Source of the DNA: Spirochaetota bacterium
GTDB taxonomy: Bacteria > Spirochaetota > UBA4802 > UBA5550
Length of the DNA: 64,000 nucleotides
Assembly (NCBI GenBank): GCA_017999915.1
Contig: JAGNKX010000015.1
Coordinates: 46,276-110,275, forward strand
Reading direction: 5' to 3'
Shown: piece by piece, positions 27,469-36,051 of the stretch
How the letters are laid out: each line of letters starts with the position of its first letter
Position numbering within the stretch: the first letter of the stretch is position 1
The notes under the pieces: generated by a model
Databases searched by the model: none
What the model saw: only the letters and a program-made list of their open reading frames with translations
Told to the model about the DNA's origin: nothing
Position numbers and translations under genes: made by a program

Positions 27469-29007
27469 CTATTTCCACAACTTGTACAGCAGGAACAGGT
27501 TGATTGTCGTGTCGGTGTCGTCCATGGTGCTTGCCGGCAATTCGGAAGCCACCGAGGCCAGGCCGTCTTTTTGAAATCCGCCCCTTGTATAGCCGTCCCA
27601 CGCGGAGCTCCAGGGCTTGGCGAAGGTCCAGGCATAGGTTTCCGGAGCTCCTTCGTTGTAATTGCTGTACACGTAGGCTGCGCAATAGTTGGAAAAGTCG
27701 CTCAGGTTTTTCGCAGTAAGATACGAGGGATTGGCGGCCATGTCGGCCAGCATCTCCTCGTTTTTCAGGAAAAGGTTCTGCTCGATGGGGGCGGTCCAGT
27801 CCTGTATTTCCGTAAGCTGGGTCTTGTTCATGGTTTTATCATCCATTCCCAACAGGGCGTCCCCGTTGTTGGAGTCGTATAAGAGATAATCATAGATCTC
27901 GCGCCGGTTGGCCGCTCTGGAGAGCATGCAGGCGTCCATCAGGTCATACTTGTTGCCGTCGAGGTCTATGTCGTCGATCCACGCGAGCCAGGAGACTTCC
28001 CCGGCGTATACGTAGTAGGGAATGAACACGCTGGTGGAGGGCTCGCCCAGGGCGCACCAGAAGGTTGTATAGCGGGGGTCTTTGCCGGAGGGAACGCCGT
28101 CAACCACCATGGCGAGACGCGTCGCCGCCCTGCTGATGCAGTAGGTGGTGCTGTAATTCGTCTCGTCCACGTTGGTGATCGTATTGCCGTAGCCGTCGAG
28201 CTGCTGGCCGTTGACATCCTTGGCGACCAGGGTCATGCAGTTCCGGTAGTTGAGCCTTCCCTCCGATACCAGTTCCGTCATGATGTCCTGGGCCCTCCAG
28301 CGGCGCTCTTCGCCGTAGTTATAGGGAATGTAGCTGTTCGCGTTGGCCCTGTTGACAAAGCCGATGAAATTATTCCCCTGGCCGGCCCTTTTCGTGAAGG
28401 TGTAAGAGCCGTTGTATTCCGTGACCTGGCCGGTGTTGGCGTCGTACTTGCGGTACATGACCGGCCGGAACATGCCGAAGAGACTGCCGGTGTAGCATTC
28501 GTAGAGGGCGGCGCCGCCCTTGGCGTCGATGGCGACGAAATTACCGCTTATGATTTTGCCGAAATGCTCCTTCTTGAAGCGCTTCAACAGGGCGTCCATG
28601 TCATCAAGGGTGGCGCACTCCTGGAGGGCGTGCCGTATCAGGTCCGTATTGATATTAAATAGCTCGTGGATGGGGTTGAGCTCTTCGTATACGGACGTGC
28701 AGGATATGGCAAAACCCGCCTGGTTAACCCCACCCGACGGGTTGACCGGGGTCCCGTTGTTCAGCTCCGCGATATCGTCAAATCCGATGACCATGATGTA
28801 AGCGCCCGCCCTTGACGTTACCGCGTTGAAGTATTTGATCTCCTGGTGCCAGCTGGCGGAACAGTCCCTGTTTTTCCAGATGAATGGCCTTCCCGTGGAT
28901 GAGACCCGGGCCGACACGACGGCCACGTCGCAGGGAAGGGCGTCGGTATAGAAAAGTCCCAGCAATAATGCCGCCAATGTTATTGAAATCATTCTTGATT
29001 TGAACAT
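27469..29007 (-). CDS. Secreted Ntn-type (C45-like) hydrolase or acyltransferase
   Basis: 512 residues. After a signal peptide (ISITLAALLLGLFYTDALP) the mature protein would begin with Cys26: CDVAVVSARVSSTGRPF. An N-terminal Cys followed by RPFIWKNRD and later GGVNQAGFAISCTSVYEEL matches the Ntn-hydrolase pattern of isopenicillin-N acyltransferase/penicillin-acylase relatives, in which the first Cys is the nucleophile. The substrate may be an amide or acyl compound in the periplasm. Its place in the cluster suggests maturation or turnover of the product. Family assignment is moderate and the activity is unknown. Confidence 0.7.
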   Translation of the reverse strand: MFKSRMISITLAALLLGLFYTDALPCDVAVVSARVSSTGRPFIWKNRDCSASWHQEIKYFNAVTSRAGAYIMVIGFDDIAELNNGTPVNPSGGVNQAGFAISCTSVYEELNPIHELFNINTDLIRHALQECATLDDMDALLKRFKKEHFGKIISGNFVAIDAKGGAALYECYTGSLFGMFRPVMYRKYDANTGQVTEYNGSYTFTKRAGQGNNFIGFVNRANANSYIPYNYGEERRWRAQDIMTELVSEGRLNYRNCMTLVAKDVNGQQLDGYGNTITNVDETNYSTTYCISRAATRLAMVVDGVPSGKDPRYTTFWCALGEPSTSVFIPYYVYAGEVSWLAWIDDIDLDGNKYDLMDACMLSRAANRREIYDYLLYDSNNGDALLGMDDKTMNKTQLTEIQDWTAPIEQNLFLKNEEMLADMAANPSYLTAKNLSDFSNYCAAYVYSNYNEGAPETYAWTFAKPWSSAWDGYTRGGFQKDGLASVASELPASTMDDTDTTINLFLLYKLWK

Positions 29008-29061
29008 TATTATTCTGTCCTCCGTTTAACATGGATCAATCATATGTGCCAGATCGGCCCC

Positions 29062-30381
29062 TTACACGGCTGATGTCAGGACCCGCTGCCTGTCTTTGCC
29101 GGTCACCCATGATTCAATGGCCTTGCGCTTGATGCCGTTGCTCATGGAAATTTTTTCTACGTATTCAACGTTGATCGTGACCGGTTCCACGAAAATCTCA
29201 TTGAGGCTGTCTATCAGCTCCTGGAACCGGCGCTCGTTGTATTCCCTGCCCCTGACGAGCTCGATGACGATATAGCCCCTGTCTTTCTGAATGATCTTGA
29301 ATTCCTCCATCAGGTGGAGGTATTTCTTGATGTACTTCGTGAAGGTGTTCAATATTTTCAGTGACGAGACATACCTTCCGCTCGGCAATACAAAGGAGTC
29401 ATCGGCCCTCCCGTCAAAGGACTCGAGAAGGGGATAGCCGAGGCCGCAGGAACAGCTGTTCGCGGCATACCGGCCGATATCGCCTATGCGGTACCGGATA
29501 AAGGGCATGGCGTCGCACCGCGAGGTCGTAAGGACGATTTCGCCCTCTTCGCCGGGCTTCACGGCATTGCCGTTTTTATCGAGAAATTCGACCCAGACAT
29601 TGTCGATGAAGAGATGGTAATTGCCATGGCGGCACTGGGACGATATCATCCATGTTTCCTCGGTGGAGTATTCGTCGTAGACCGGGCATCCGAACACCGT
29701 GGAGATGAAGTCCCGCTGGTCTTTCGTAGAAAGCTCGGAGTTGATGCCTATGAATTTCGGCCTGATGTGCTTGAGGTCGTCGGGCGTCACCTTCTGGGCT
29801 ATCTCGAAGACCAGGGACGCGTAACCGAGGAGCAGGTCCGGCTTCGTCTTTCGCAGCATCGCTATCTGCTCGTCGGCGGGGATGGTGGACGGAATATGGT
29901 TGGTGCGGAAAAAAGGTCCGAACCGGGGATACTTGATGGCGGTGTACTTGATGTATGTCATCCTGTGCCAGGGGCGGTAGCCGATCATGGTGTACATGCG
30001 GAGGCCCGTGGCAATGTAAAAGGCGTAGGCCCTCAGGTCGAAAACGAAGGGTAGGGACCTACCGGTGGACCCGGTGGTGGCGGAATAATGGCAGTCTTCA
30101 ATGTCGAATTTTTTTGAAACGATCCCCCGGGGGAATTGCTCGCGGATTTCGTCCTTGGTGATAAAGGGCAGCCTGGGCAGATCATCCAGGGTCTTGATGT
30201 CGTTTATGTCAACGCCGCATTGATCGTAGAGTTGCTTATAATAAGGCACGTTTTTGTAGGCCTTCCGGACCATGGAGATGATCCTTCTCTCGGTTCGCTT
30301 GCGGAGCCTTTCCCCTGAACAATGGTTGTTCCAGTGTACCTCAATGACGGCGATGGCAAGGTATAATAGGTATCGTATCAT
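29062..30381 (-). CDS. PaaK-like adenylate-forming enzyme (phenylacetate-CoA ligase family)
   Basis: 439 residues of the PaaK/CapK branch of adenylating enzymes. The ATP loop ATTGSTGRSLPF, the YDEYSTEE adenine-site motif, and EGEIVLTTSRCDAMPFIRYRIGDIG are clear. PaaK-like enzymes activate aryl or other carboxylic acids; CapK-like relatives occur in surface polysaccharide clusters. It is the first gene of the minus-strand cluster and could supply activated acyl groups for the four acyltransferases. The first ~20 residues are hydrophobic, unusual for this family and possibly a membrane anchor. Confidence 0.88.
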   Translation of the reverse strand: MIRYLLYLAIAVIEVHWNNHCSGERLRKRTERRIISMVRKAYKNVPYYKQLYDQCGVDINDIKTLDDLPRLPFITKDEIREQFPRGIVSKKFDIEDCHYSATTGSTGRSLPFVFDLRAYAFYIATGLRMYTMIGYRPWHRMTYIKYTAIKYPRFGPFFRTNHIPSTIPADEQIAMLRKTKPDLLLGYASLVFEIAQKVTPDDLKHIRPKFIGINSELSTKDQRDFISTVFGCPVYDEYSTEETWMISSQCRHGNYHLFIDNVWVEFLDKNGNAVKPGEEGEIVLTTSRCDAMPFIRYRIGDIGRYAANSCSCGLGYPLLESFDGRADDSFVLPSGRYVSSLKILNTFTKYIKKYLHLMEEFKIIQKDRGYIVIELVRGREYNERRFQELIDSLNEIFVEPVTINVEYVEKISMSNGIKRKAIESWVTGKDRQRVLTSAV

Positions 30382-31048
30382 TGTTAAATTCTATATCCGT
30401 AACCATAGAGATTCTTGTGAATCTTCATTATTATTAAATTGAAACACCAAACCGTCTGGCCGGTACAAATATTCACCATGAACATTATAAATTTTTTAAA
30501 TATCATTTACCAGTTTAGTTCTTAAAAATTGAAATTGAGGAGCTGAAATTTTATAAAATATATATAATATTAATTTATTAATGTCTCGCCATAGTCTGAT
30601 ATATCAAAAATTGTCCAATTGATTAATAATTGCTATAAAATTGGTTTTTGACCAATTTTATAAAATGTCATATTTATAAAAAGACAGAAATGGATTAATC
30701 TGATTCTGGCGATAATTTATCTAACAGTTTCCTGAAAAACTCCAATGCGAACACTTCATTGGGTGGTCAGGGCATCAGATATTATGACCGATAGTTATCG
30801 GTATAAAAATTTTATTGATCGTTATTAAAAAAATATGCATTTATAGATTGTATACGAGAGGGTGATGGTAACATAGGGGGCAGAGTAAAATCAGTTAAAA
30901 TTTCTCTAGAATGATCATTATCCTCACTAACTGAATATAGAATTGATGCCTGGAGATACTTTTGACGCACAATCCAAGTGAATCGTCATCTATGCCGATT
31001 TCCTTTCATGCATTTACACATTTATTATATTAAAGAAGATCGTATTTA
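30382..31048. other. AT-rich intergenic region upstream of the biosynthetic cluster
   Basis: About 670 bp, far more AT-rich than the flanks, without a supportable gene. It should hold the promoter of the minus-strand cluster. Inside are the 23-bp sequence at 30721-30743, which is the exact reverse complement of 45540-45562 in the hairpin array near the thioesterase gene, and one copy of the 16-bp ACCGATAGTTATCGGT palindrome at 30787-30802. Confidence 0.6.
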
Positions 31049-31273
31049 CTACTTTTGCCTATTGCGGATTTTACTCCAAAGGCGGGGCAGATAAGCGCCC
31101 ACCAGGATCATTACCAGGCCCACGATTGTCAGGAACGTAACATATTCGATTTCCTGGTATGTTTTAATTCTAGTCCTGATGCCAACATCGACGATGCTGA
31201 GGTACCAGCCCGCAACCATCAGGCAAAAGCCTATCAAATTCGGCACTATGACATTCAATATTTTATCCATCAT
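31049..31273 (-). CDS. Small two-helix membrane protein
   Basis: 74 residues with two membrane segments (VIVPNLIGFCLMVAGWYL and VTFLTIVGLVMILVGAYL) and a basic C-terminus. I chose the ATG at 31273, preceded by ATGGAG, over the first ATG at 31285. No family is recognised. It stands alone between an AT-rich gap and a long inverted repeat. Confidence 0.6.
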   Translation of the reverse strand: MMDKILNVIVPNLIGFCLMVAGWYLSIVDVGIRTRIKTYQEIEYVTFLTIVGLVMILVGAYLPRLWSKIRNRQK

Positions 31274-31388
31274 TGAATACTCCATCCGCGGATGATTACA
31301 GCCTCTATGGAAAGGCCGCTGTTGAAATATGTCTTCGTTTAATATTTATAGCAAGTAGATTTTAATGAGACCATAAAAAAGTGCATTT

Positions 31389-31485
31389 GACTTGTTATAT
31401 AACTACTTATGAATACAGCTATTTGCCTCCGCCGCCTACGGCGGCGGAGGCAAATAGCGCTGATTATTAAGTTATATAACAAGTC
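31389..31485. repeat. Nested inverted repeat (hairpin within hairpin)
   Basis: Outer arms of 16 bp (31389-31404 and 31470-31485, GACTTGTTATATAACT and its complement) enclose a perfect 19-bp GC-rich hairpin (31418-31436 and 31440-31458, loop TAC). The two levels differ sharply in base composition, as if a GC-rich palindrome had inserted into an AT-rich one. It lies between the small membrane protein and the amidase gene. Confidence 0.88.
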
Positions 31486-31600
31486 TATCGTATTCGATCC
31501 ATGGTTTATCAATATTCTCTTGATCATTAATTAAATGATTTGCTGTGATAGTGATTGCTGATATAGTGTCGCCATGATTGAAAATATGCTGATTATATAC

Positions 31601-32959
31601 ATGAAAAAATTCGGCATCCCCGCATGTTTGATCGCCCTGCTCATCGCGACAGGGTGCGATACGATACGGGGGCGCGTCTCTATCCTGGTGGGAGACGATT
31701 CCCTCAGGGGATATTTTTCCGTTGATTCGGACTCAGTGGCCATGTACGCGTCTCCGGAGGACAAGCGTTCGGGCAAAGCGGAATGCAGGGTCTATGAAAA
31801 GGAATATGACGTTTTCATCAAGTTATTCCGGATTCTCGATGATTCTGTGATCCGCGACGTGTACCGGGCCAAGGGCGGCGAGCCCTTCAGCGATGAGTTC
31901 GCGGCCATGATCCGGTCCATCCCGGAGGACCGGTTTCGATACAGGCCTGGATCTTCCCGGCCCCTGGCGGGCCTCCGGATCGCCGTCGATCCGGGCCACA
32001 ACGCCGGTTCCATGGAGGAGGCCATCCGCGAGAGCAAGTACATGTGGATCTTCGACCATGACGGCCGCCGCCTCAAGTTCCATGAATCGAGGCTCAACCT
32101 GGCGACGGCCCTGGAGCTGAAGGAGCTCCTGGAAAAGGACGGCGCGGAGGTGATGCTCACCAGGAGCGCCAACAGGCAGGTGTACCCGGTCCCCTTTGAC
32201 TCCTGGGCGCGGCGCGATTTCCGCCGCGCGGTGCTGGAGAAGCAGCGGCATAAGTTCATCACCGACAGGGAGGCGGCCATACTCCTCACCCATGCCAATG
32301 ACAAGCGGCGCCTCAAATTCTTCAACAGCGAATATGATATGCCGTACCGGGCAAAGCTCATCAATGCCTTCAGGCCCGATATCACGGTGCTGGTGCACTA
32401 TGATGCGTGGGGCTGCTACGGTGGCTACCGCGAGAAATATGCCCGCGTCCTGGACATCTTAAGAAAGAACTACGGCTCCCGTGGCGCAATGATGACGGAT
32501 TACAACGAGGTGCTGAAATCCACGGCGGTGTCGGATCGCAATTTCTCAACGGTCTTCGTGCCCGGCTGCTTCCTCGGCGGCGAGCTTGAGAACATGGAGT
32601 CCCGTATCGAGTTTCTCCGCCTCGTCATCTCTCCCGACCTGAAGGATTCGATCCGCTACTCCGCCTATGTGATGGAAAACTTTTCAAAGATGCTGGACCT
32701 GCCCCCTGCCGATATGCCACTTCCCGGCGGTAAGAAAGTCGGCTTCTGTCAAAAAGGCGTGTATGCGCGCAATTTCAGGATGACCCGGCTGGTCCATGGC
32801 CCTCTCTGCCTGGGAGAGCCGCTCCAGCAGAATAACCTGAAGGAGGCCCGTGATCTTGCGCGGATCAGCGAGGGGAAGGTGCCTGGGCGGGTCAGGACAG
32901 TGGCCCGGGCATACTATAAGGCGATACGGACCTACGCTGCGAGGCATATTAATGACTAA
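31601..32959 (+). CDS. N-acetylmuramoyl-L-alanine amidase (Amidase_3) lipoprotein
   Basis: 452 residues. The ATG at 31601 gives a signal peptide with Cys at LLIATGC, so it is likely a periplasmic lipoprotein. From about residue 120 it matches the zinc amidase fold: GLRIAVDPGHNAG (first His ligand), HESRLNLATALELKELL (Glu ligand), GAEVMLTRSANRQ, and ITVLVHYDAWG where VHYD replaces the usual SIHAN. It probably trims peptide stems in the cell wall. The N-terminal ~110 residues are unassigned. A fold-back element follows its stop codon. Confidence 0.85.
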   Translation: MKKFGIPACLIALLIATGCDTIRGRVSILVGDDSLRGYFSVDSDSVAMYASPEDKRSGKAECRVYEKEYDVFIKLFRILDDSVIRDVYRAKGGEPFSDEFAAMIRSIPEDRFRYRPGSSRPLAGLRIAVDPGHNAGSMEEAIRESKYMWIFDHDGRRLKFHESRLNLATALELKELLEKDGAEVMLTRSANRQVYPVPFDSWARRDFRRAVLEKQRHKFITDREAAILLTHANDKRRLKFFNSEYDMPYRAKLINAFRPDITVLVHYDAWGCYGGYREKYARVLDILRKNYGSRGAMMTDYNEVLKSTAVSDRNFSTVFVPGCFLGGELENMESRIEFLRLVISPDLKDSIRYSAYVMENFSKMLDLPPADMPLPGGKKVGFCQKGVYARNFRMTRLVHGPLCLGEPLQQNNLKEARDLARISEGKVPGRVRTVARAYYKAIRTYAARHIND

Positions 32960-32962
32960 TAT

Positions 32963-33066
32963 AGGTGCGGGGAACCGCTCCCGCTCACCCGCCAAAATAG
33001 TACGTCCTGTACTATGGCGGGCGGGAGCATCCTGCTCCCTGTGAGCGTGAGCGGCTCCCCGCACCT
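32963..33066 (-). repeat. Nested palindrome with two AGGAN-loop hairpins (minus strand)
   Basis: Outer arms AGGTGCGGGGAACCGCT...AGCGGCTCCCCGCACCT enclose two hairpins. Read on the minus strand their loops are AGGAT (33023-33039, arms GGGAGC/GCTCCC) and AGGAC (32997-33015, arms ATAGTAC/GTACTAT). It lies between the convergent amidase and DinB genes, so it could be in the 3' ends of both transcripts. Confidence 0.87.
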
Positions 33067-33107
33067 GAGAGTTACTCGGGAATGGTCCACCTGATGAACC
33101 TCCCTCG

Positions 33108-33689
33108 CTAAATTTCCTTATATTCCTTTTCTATCTCTTTCATCTGTTGAACGTGCCGCCTTATATGTTTTAAAAGAAAATAAATATACTGGTACACATC
33201 AAGTTTCCCCAGGGAATGGACCGACATGTGGGTCTTGCACAGGACGCCTTCGCCGTTTTTCAGCATCCTGAGGTGATCCATAAGCCTTGATTTCTGGCTC
33301 ATCAGCTCTTCCTGTATCTGCGCCGGTGTTGATTTCCCGGCCGGCGCCATGTGGTCCGGACATTTCCACCGGAAGGAATTGTTGACGCCGATATCCTCAA
33401 GAAGGGGACTTGTGAGCTCGTAATGATCCAGCTCCCGGGCGATGGAGGCGCCGTCAGCCCTGCGGAGGGCCTTGCGCGCTCCCTTGTCTATGAGAAGCAG
33501 GAGGTAGCGGTTGACCAGGGAGACGTGCTCCAGTATCAGGCCGATGGTCCATTCCTCTGCTGGGGAATGGTAGTCCCGCACAGTTTCATCAAGAGAAAAC
33601 CAGCGTTCCAGCTCCGTAAAGGCCGTGTTCATCTCCCCTGTCAGCGTTCCGATGATTGTCCCCGGATCGGGGGAGGAGATGCCGTTCAT
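33108..33689 (-). CDS. DinB-family protein
   Basis: 193 residues of the DinB/YfiT four-helix bundle: EEWTIGLILEHVSLVNRYLL carries the first His, and the end YIYFLLKHIRRHVQQMKEIE carries the HxxxH pair expected to bind a divalent metal. Members include thiol transferases and many uncharacterised enzymes, so no substrate can be named. It overlaps the upstream YegP-ankyrin gene by four bases (ATGA), so both are one transcript. Confidence 0.82.
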   Translation of the reverse strand: MNGISSPDPGTIIGTLTGEMNTAFTELERWFSLDETVRDYHSPAEEWTIGLILEHVSLVNRYLLLLIDKGARKALRRADGASIARELDHYELTSPLLEDIGVNNSFRWKCPDHMAPAGKSTPAQIQEELMSQKSRLMDHLRMLKNGEGVLCKTHMSVHSLGKLDVYQYIYFLLKHIRRHVQQMKEIEKEYKEI

Positions 33690-34345
33690 TTTCTCTTCTT
33701 TTTATTACCGGGCGCTTTTTTTAGCGGCAATGGTATTCCTTTTTCAGAGGCGATTGTTGTCGGGGTTTTCCCGTTTTTATTCGCTATACTCGTTTTTGCC
33801 CCGGCGCGCAGGAGCGCCCTCGCGGTCTTATCCTTGCCGTGAAGCAGCGCCTTGTGAAGAGGCGTGTTTCCCTTTGAGTCCCTGGCGTCGAGTTTCGCCC
33901 CTGCCTTGATGAGAAACTGCGCGATAGCGTCATGGCCTTCCTCGCTTGCCTCATGGAGGGGGGTCTCGCCGCCGGTATCGGCGCAGTTGACTTTGGCGCC
34001 GCGCCTGACCATGAGTTTCACCAGGTCCAGGTTTCCCGATTCAGCAGCCTCGAGAAGGGCCGGTTCTCCCTCGGAATCAAAGGCGTTGGGATTGGCGCCC
34101 CGGCCGAGGGCCTTTTTAGCCCCTGCCAGGTCGCCCTTATCGCAGGCTTTCAGCAGATCCCTGTCGGGGTCCAGCTCGATAATGCCCGCCTTGGCGGCAT
34201 TGGCCTTTACAGAATTGATCCCGTTGAGGCAGCCCTGTTTGGACGAATATCCTTCGCTCACCACAAGAACCTCGCCGTTGGCCGCCCTGAGGCGGAACCT
34301 GAATTCTCCTTTTTTATCCCTGTATAATTCAAAATTTGACGGCAT
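33686..34345 (-). CDS. YegP-like (DUF1508) domain fused to ankyrin repeats
   Basis: 219 residues. Residues 1-55 (FELYRDKKGEFRFRLRAANGEVLVVSEGY) are a single DUF1508/YegP domain. From about 62 to 200 there are four to five ankyrin repeats (for example GETPLHEASEEGHDAIAQFL, GNTPLHKALLHGKDKTARAL). YegP domains normally occur alone or in tandem; this combination is uncommon in my experience. The tail is Lys-rich. Presumably cytosolic, a protein-binding adaptor. It is translationally coupled to the DinB gene. Confidence 0.87.
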   Translation of the reverse strand: MPSNFELYRDKKGEFRFRLRAANGEVLVVSEGYSSKQGCLNGINSVKANAAKAGIIELDPDRDLLKACDKGDLAGAKKALGRGANPNAFDSEGEPALLEAAESGNLDLVKLMVRRGAKVNCADTGGETPLHEASEEGHDAIAQFLIKAGAKLDARDSKGNTPLHKALLHGKDKTARALLRAGAKTSIANKNGKTPTTIASEKGIPLPLKKAPGNKKKRK

Positions 34346-34459
34346 CGAATCCTCCTTGTTGTGACTGTTATCGAAAATAATCCTTTTACATTGTAATTAT
34401 AGCAAATAAAATAGAAATCAAGCATTAATAGTATTTAATTACATCCATCGGCAGGATTA

Positions 34460-34492
34460 AAAAAAATCTCCCATGACACCATCTGTCATGGG
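34460..34492 (-). terminator. Minus-strand rho-independent terminator with no gene in front
   Basis: On the minus strand, CCCATGACA...TGTCATGGG is followed by AGATTTTTTTT. No minus-strand gene ends just before it: to its right is rmuC on the plus strand. It is therefore either a leader attenuator of the YegP-ankyrin gene or the end of a short RNA starting between 34493 and 34625. Confidence 0.7.
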
Positions 34493-34625
34493 TCTTCTGG
34501 TATATTGCACAATAATGCTTTTTTTGTTCAGGCGGAGATGTATTTTTTTATGTCGTATCATATTTTTATTGAATTAATATCCCGCTGATATTCGTATACA
34601 TCTATACAATCCCGGAGGATATTGA

Positions 34626-36023
34626 ATGAACGCTGTGACGATTCTGCTTGTCCTGTCAGCTGCCGCCCTTGGCCTGCTCCTGGTCAATACCTACCTGTCG
34701 TACAAGGCATCGAAGGCAAGCAATGACAACCTGCTGGGCCAGTTCCAGGCGGCCCTTGATTATTTCGAGAAAACCATGAAAGGGACTGAAACATCCCTGA
34801 AAAGCGAGATCTCCCAGAACAGGCTTGAATCGGGAAAGAGCTCCAAGGAGGCGAGGGAGGAGCTGATGAACGCCTTCAGGGTTTTCAGCGACACCCTGGT
34901 CAGGCGGATGGCCGACGCCTTCGGCAGCAACCGGGACATGCTCGACTCCTTTTCCAAGCAGCTGGTGAACCTCACCGAGACCAACGACAAGAAGATGGAT
35001 CTGATGCGGCGCACCATCGAGGATCGCATCAAGCATCTTCAGGATGAGAACACTAAGAAGCTCGACCAGATGCGGATGACAGTGGACGAGAAGCTCCAGT
35101 CCACGCTGGAGAAGAGGCTCGGCGAGTCCTTCAAGCTTGTGAGCGACCGCCTCGAAATGGTCCACAAGGGCCTCGGCGAGATGCAGACCCTGGCGGCAAG
35201 CGTGGGCGATCTGAAGAACGTCCTTACCAGGGTCAAGCCACGCGGCATCTGGGGCGAGATCCAGCTCGGGATTCTCCTGGAGCAGGTCCTGGCGCCGGAG
35301 CAGTACGCGGAGAACGTGGCCACCAAGAAGCGGAGCGGCGACAGGGTGGAGTTTGCCATCAGGCTGCCGGGGAGGAGCGGCGACCGGGACGATACGGTCT
35401 GGCTCCCCATCGACGCGAAGTTTCCCCAGGAGGACTACCAGCGCCTCGTGGAGGCCCAGGAACGAGCCAACGCCGCCCTGGCCGATGAAGCGGCGAAGCG
35501 CCTGGAGACCGTGATCAAGACCGAGGCGAAGACCATCCGGGAAAAGTACATCGACCCGCCGGAGACGACCGATTTCGCCATCATGTATCTTCCCACGGAG
35601 GGGCTCTACGCCGAGATCATCCGCAGGGCGGGCCTCTGCGAATTTCTGCAGAGGGAGTGCCGGGTCGTCGTCGCCGGTCCTACCACGCTGGCTGCGCTCC
35701 TGAACAGCCTCCAGATGGGCTTCCGCACCCTGGCCATTGAAAAGCGCTCCAGCGAGGTGTGGAAGCTCCTGGGCGCCATCAAGACCGAGTTCGGCAGGTT
35801 CGGCGTCCTCCTCGACAAGGCAAAGAAGAAGATCGACGAGGCGGGGAATACCATCGGCGACGCGTCCCGGAAGTCCCATACCATCGAGAAAAAGCTGAAG
35901 AAGGTGGAGGAGCTTCCCGCGGCCGACGCTGCGGATATGATAGAGTTCGATGAGGAGATCGACGATGAAGGCGAGGAGCGGGAATCGGGCGACACGGAGG
36001 AGGCGCGAACCCCGAAAAATTGA
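34626..36023 (+). CDS. rmuC: DNA recombination protein RmuC
   Basis: 465 residues. One N-terminal membrane helix (VTILLVLSAAALGLLLVNTYL) is followed by a long coiled coil (about 30-195), then the RmuC nuclease-like domain: RGIWGEIQLGILLEQVLAPEQY, VWLPIDAKFPQEDYQRL (PIDAKFP is diagnostic), FAIMYLPTEGLYAE and VVAGPTTLAALLNSLQMGF. The family limits DNA inversions and rearrangements between repeats, which is interesting next to so many palindromes, though that link is speculative. The end is acidic. It overlaps the reading frame upstream of the HDAC-like gene but not its likely start. Confidence 0.95.
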   Translation: MNAVTILLVLSAAALGLLLVNTYLSYKASKASNDNLLGQFQAALDYFEKTMKGTETSLKSEISQNRLESGKSSKEAREELMNAFRVFSDTLVRRMADAFGSNRDMLDSFSKQLVNLTETNDKKMDLMRRTIEDRIKHLQDENTKKLDQMRMTVDEKLQSTLEKRLGESFKLVSDRLEMVHKGLGEMQTLAASVGDLKNVLTRVKPRGIWGEIQLGILLEQVLAPEQYAENVATKKRSGDRVEFAIRLPGRSGDRDDTVWLPIDAKFPQEDYQRLVEAQERANAALADEAAKRLETVIKTEAKTIREKYIDPPETTDFAIMYLPTEGLYAEIIRRAGLCEFLQRECRVVVAGPTTLAALLNSLQMGFRTLAIEKRSSEVWKLLGAIKTEFGRFGVLLDKAKKKIDEAGNTIGDASRKSHTIEKKLKKVEELPAADAADMIEFDEEIDDEGEERESGDTEEARTPKN

Positions 36024-36051
36024 GGCGGCTATGACCGCGGAGAGGTGGGCC

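Noticed and set aside
30382..31048. Phage or plasmid attachment site in the AT-rich gap
   Set aside because: No tRNA end, integrase gene or long direct repeat was found; only short palindromes.
31339..31527. 62-residue minus-strand frame across the nested inverted repeat
   Set aside because: Its codons are just the palindrome (Arg run); no ribosome site.
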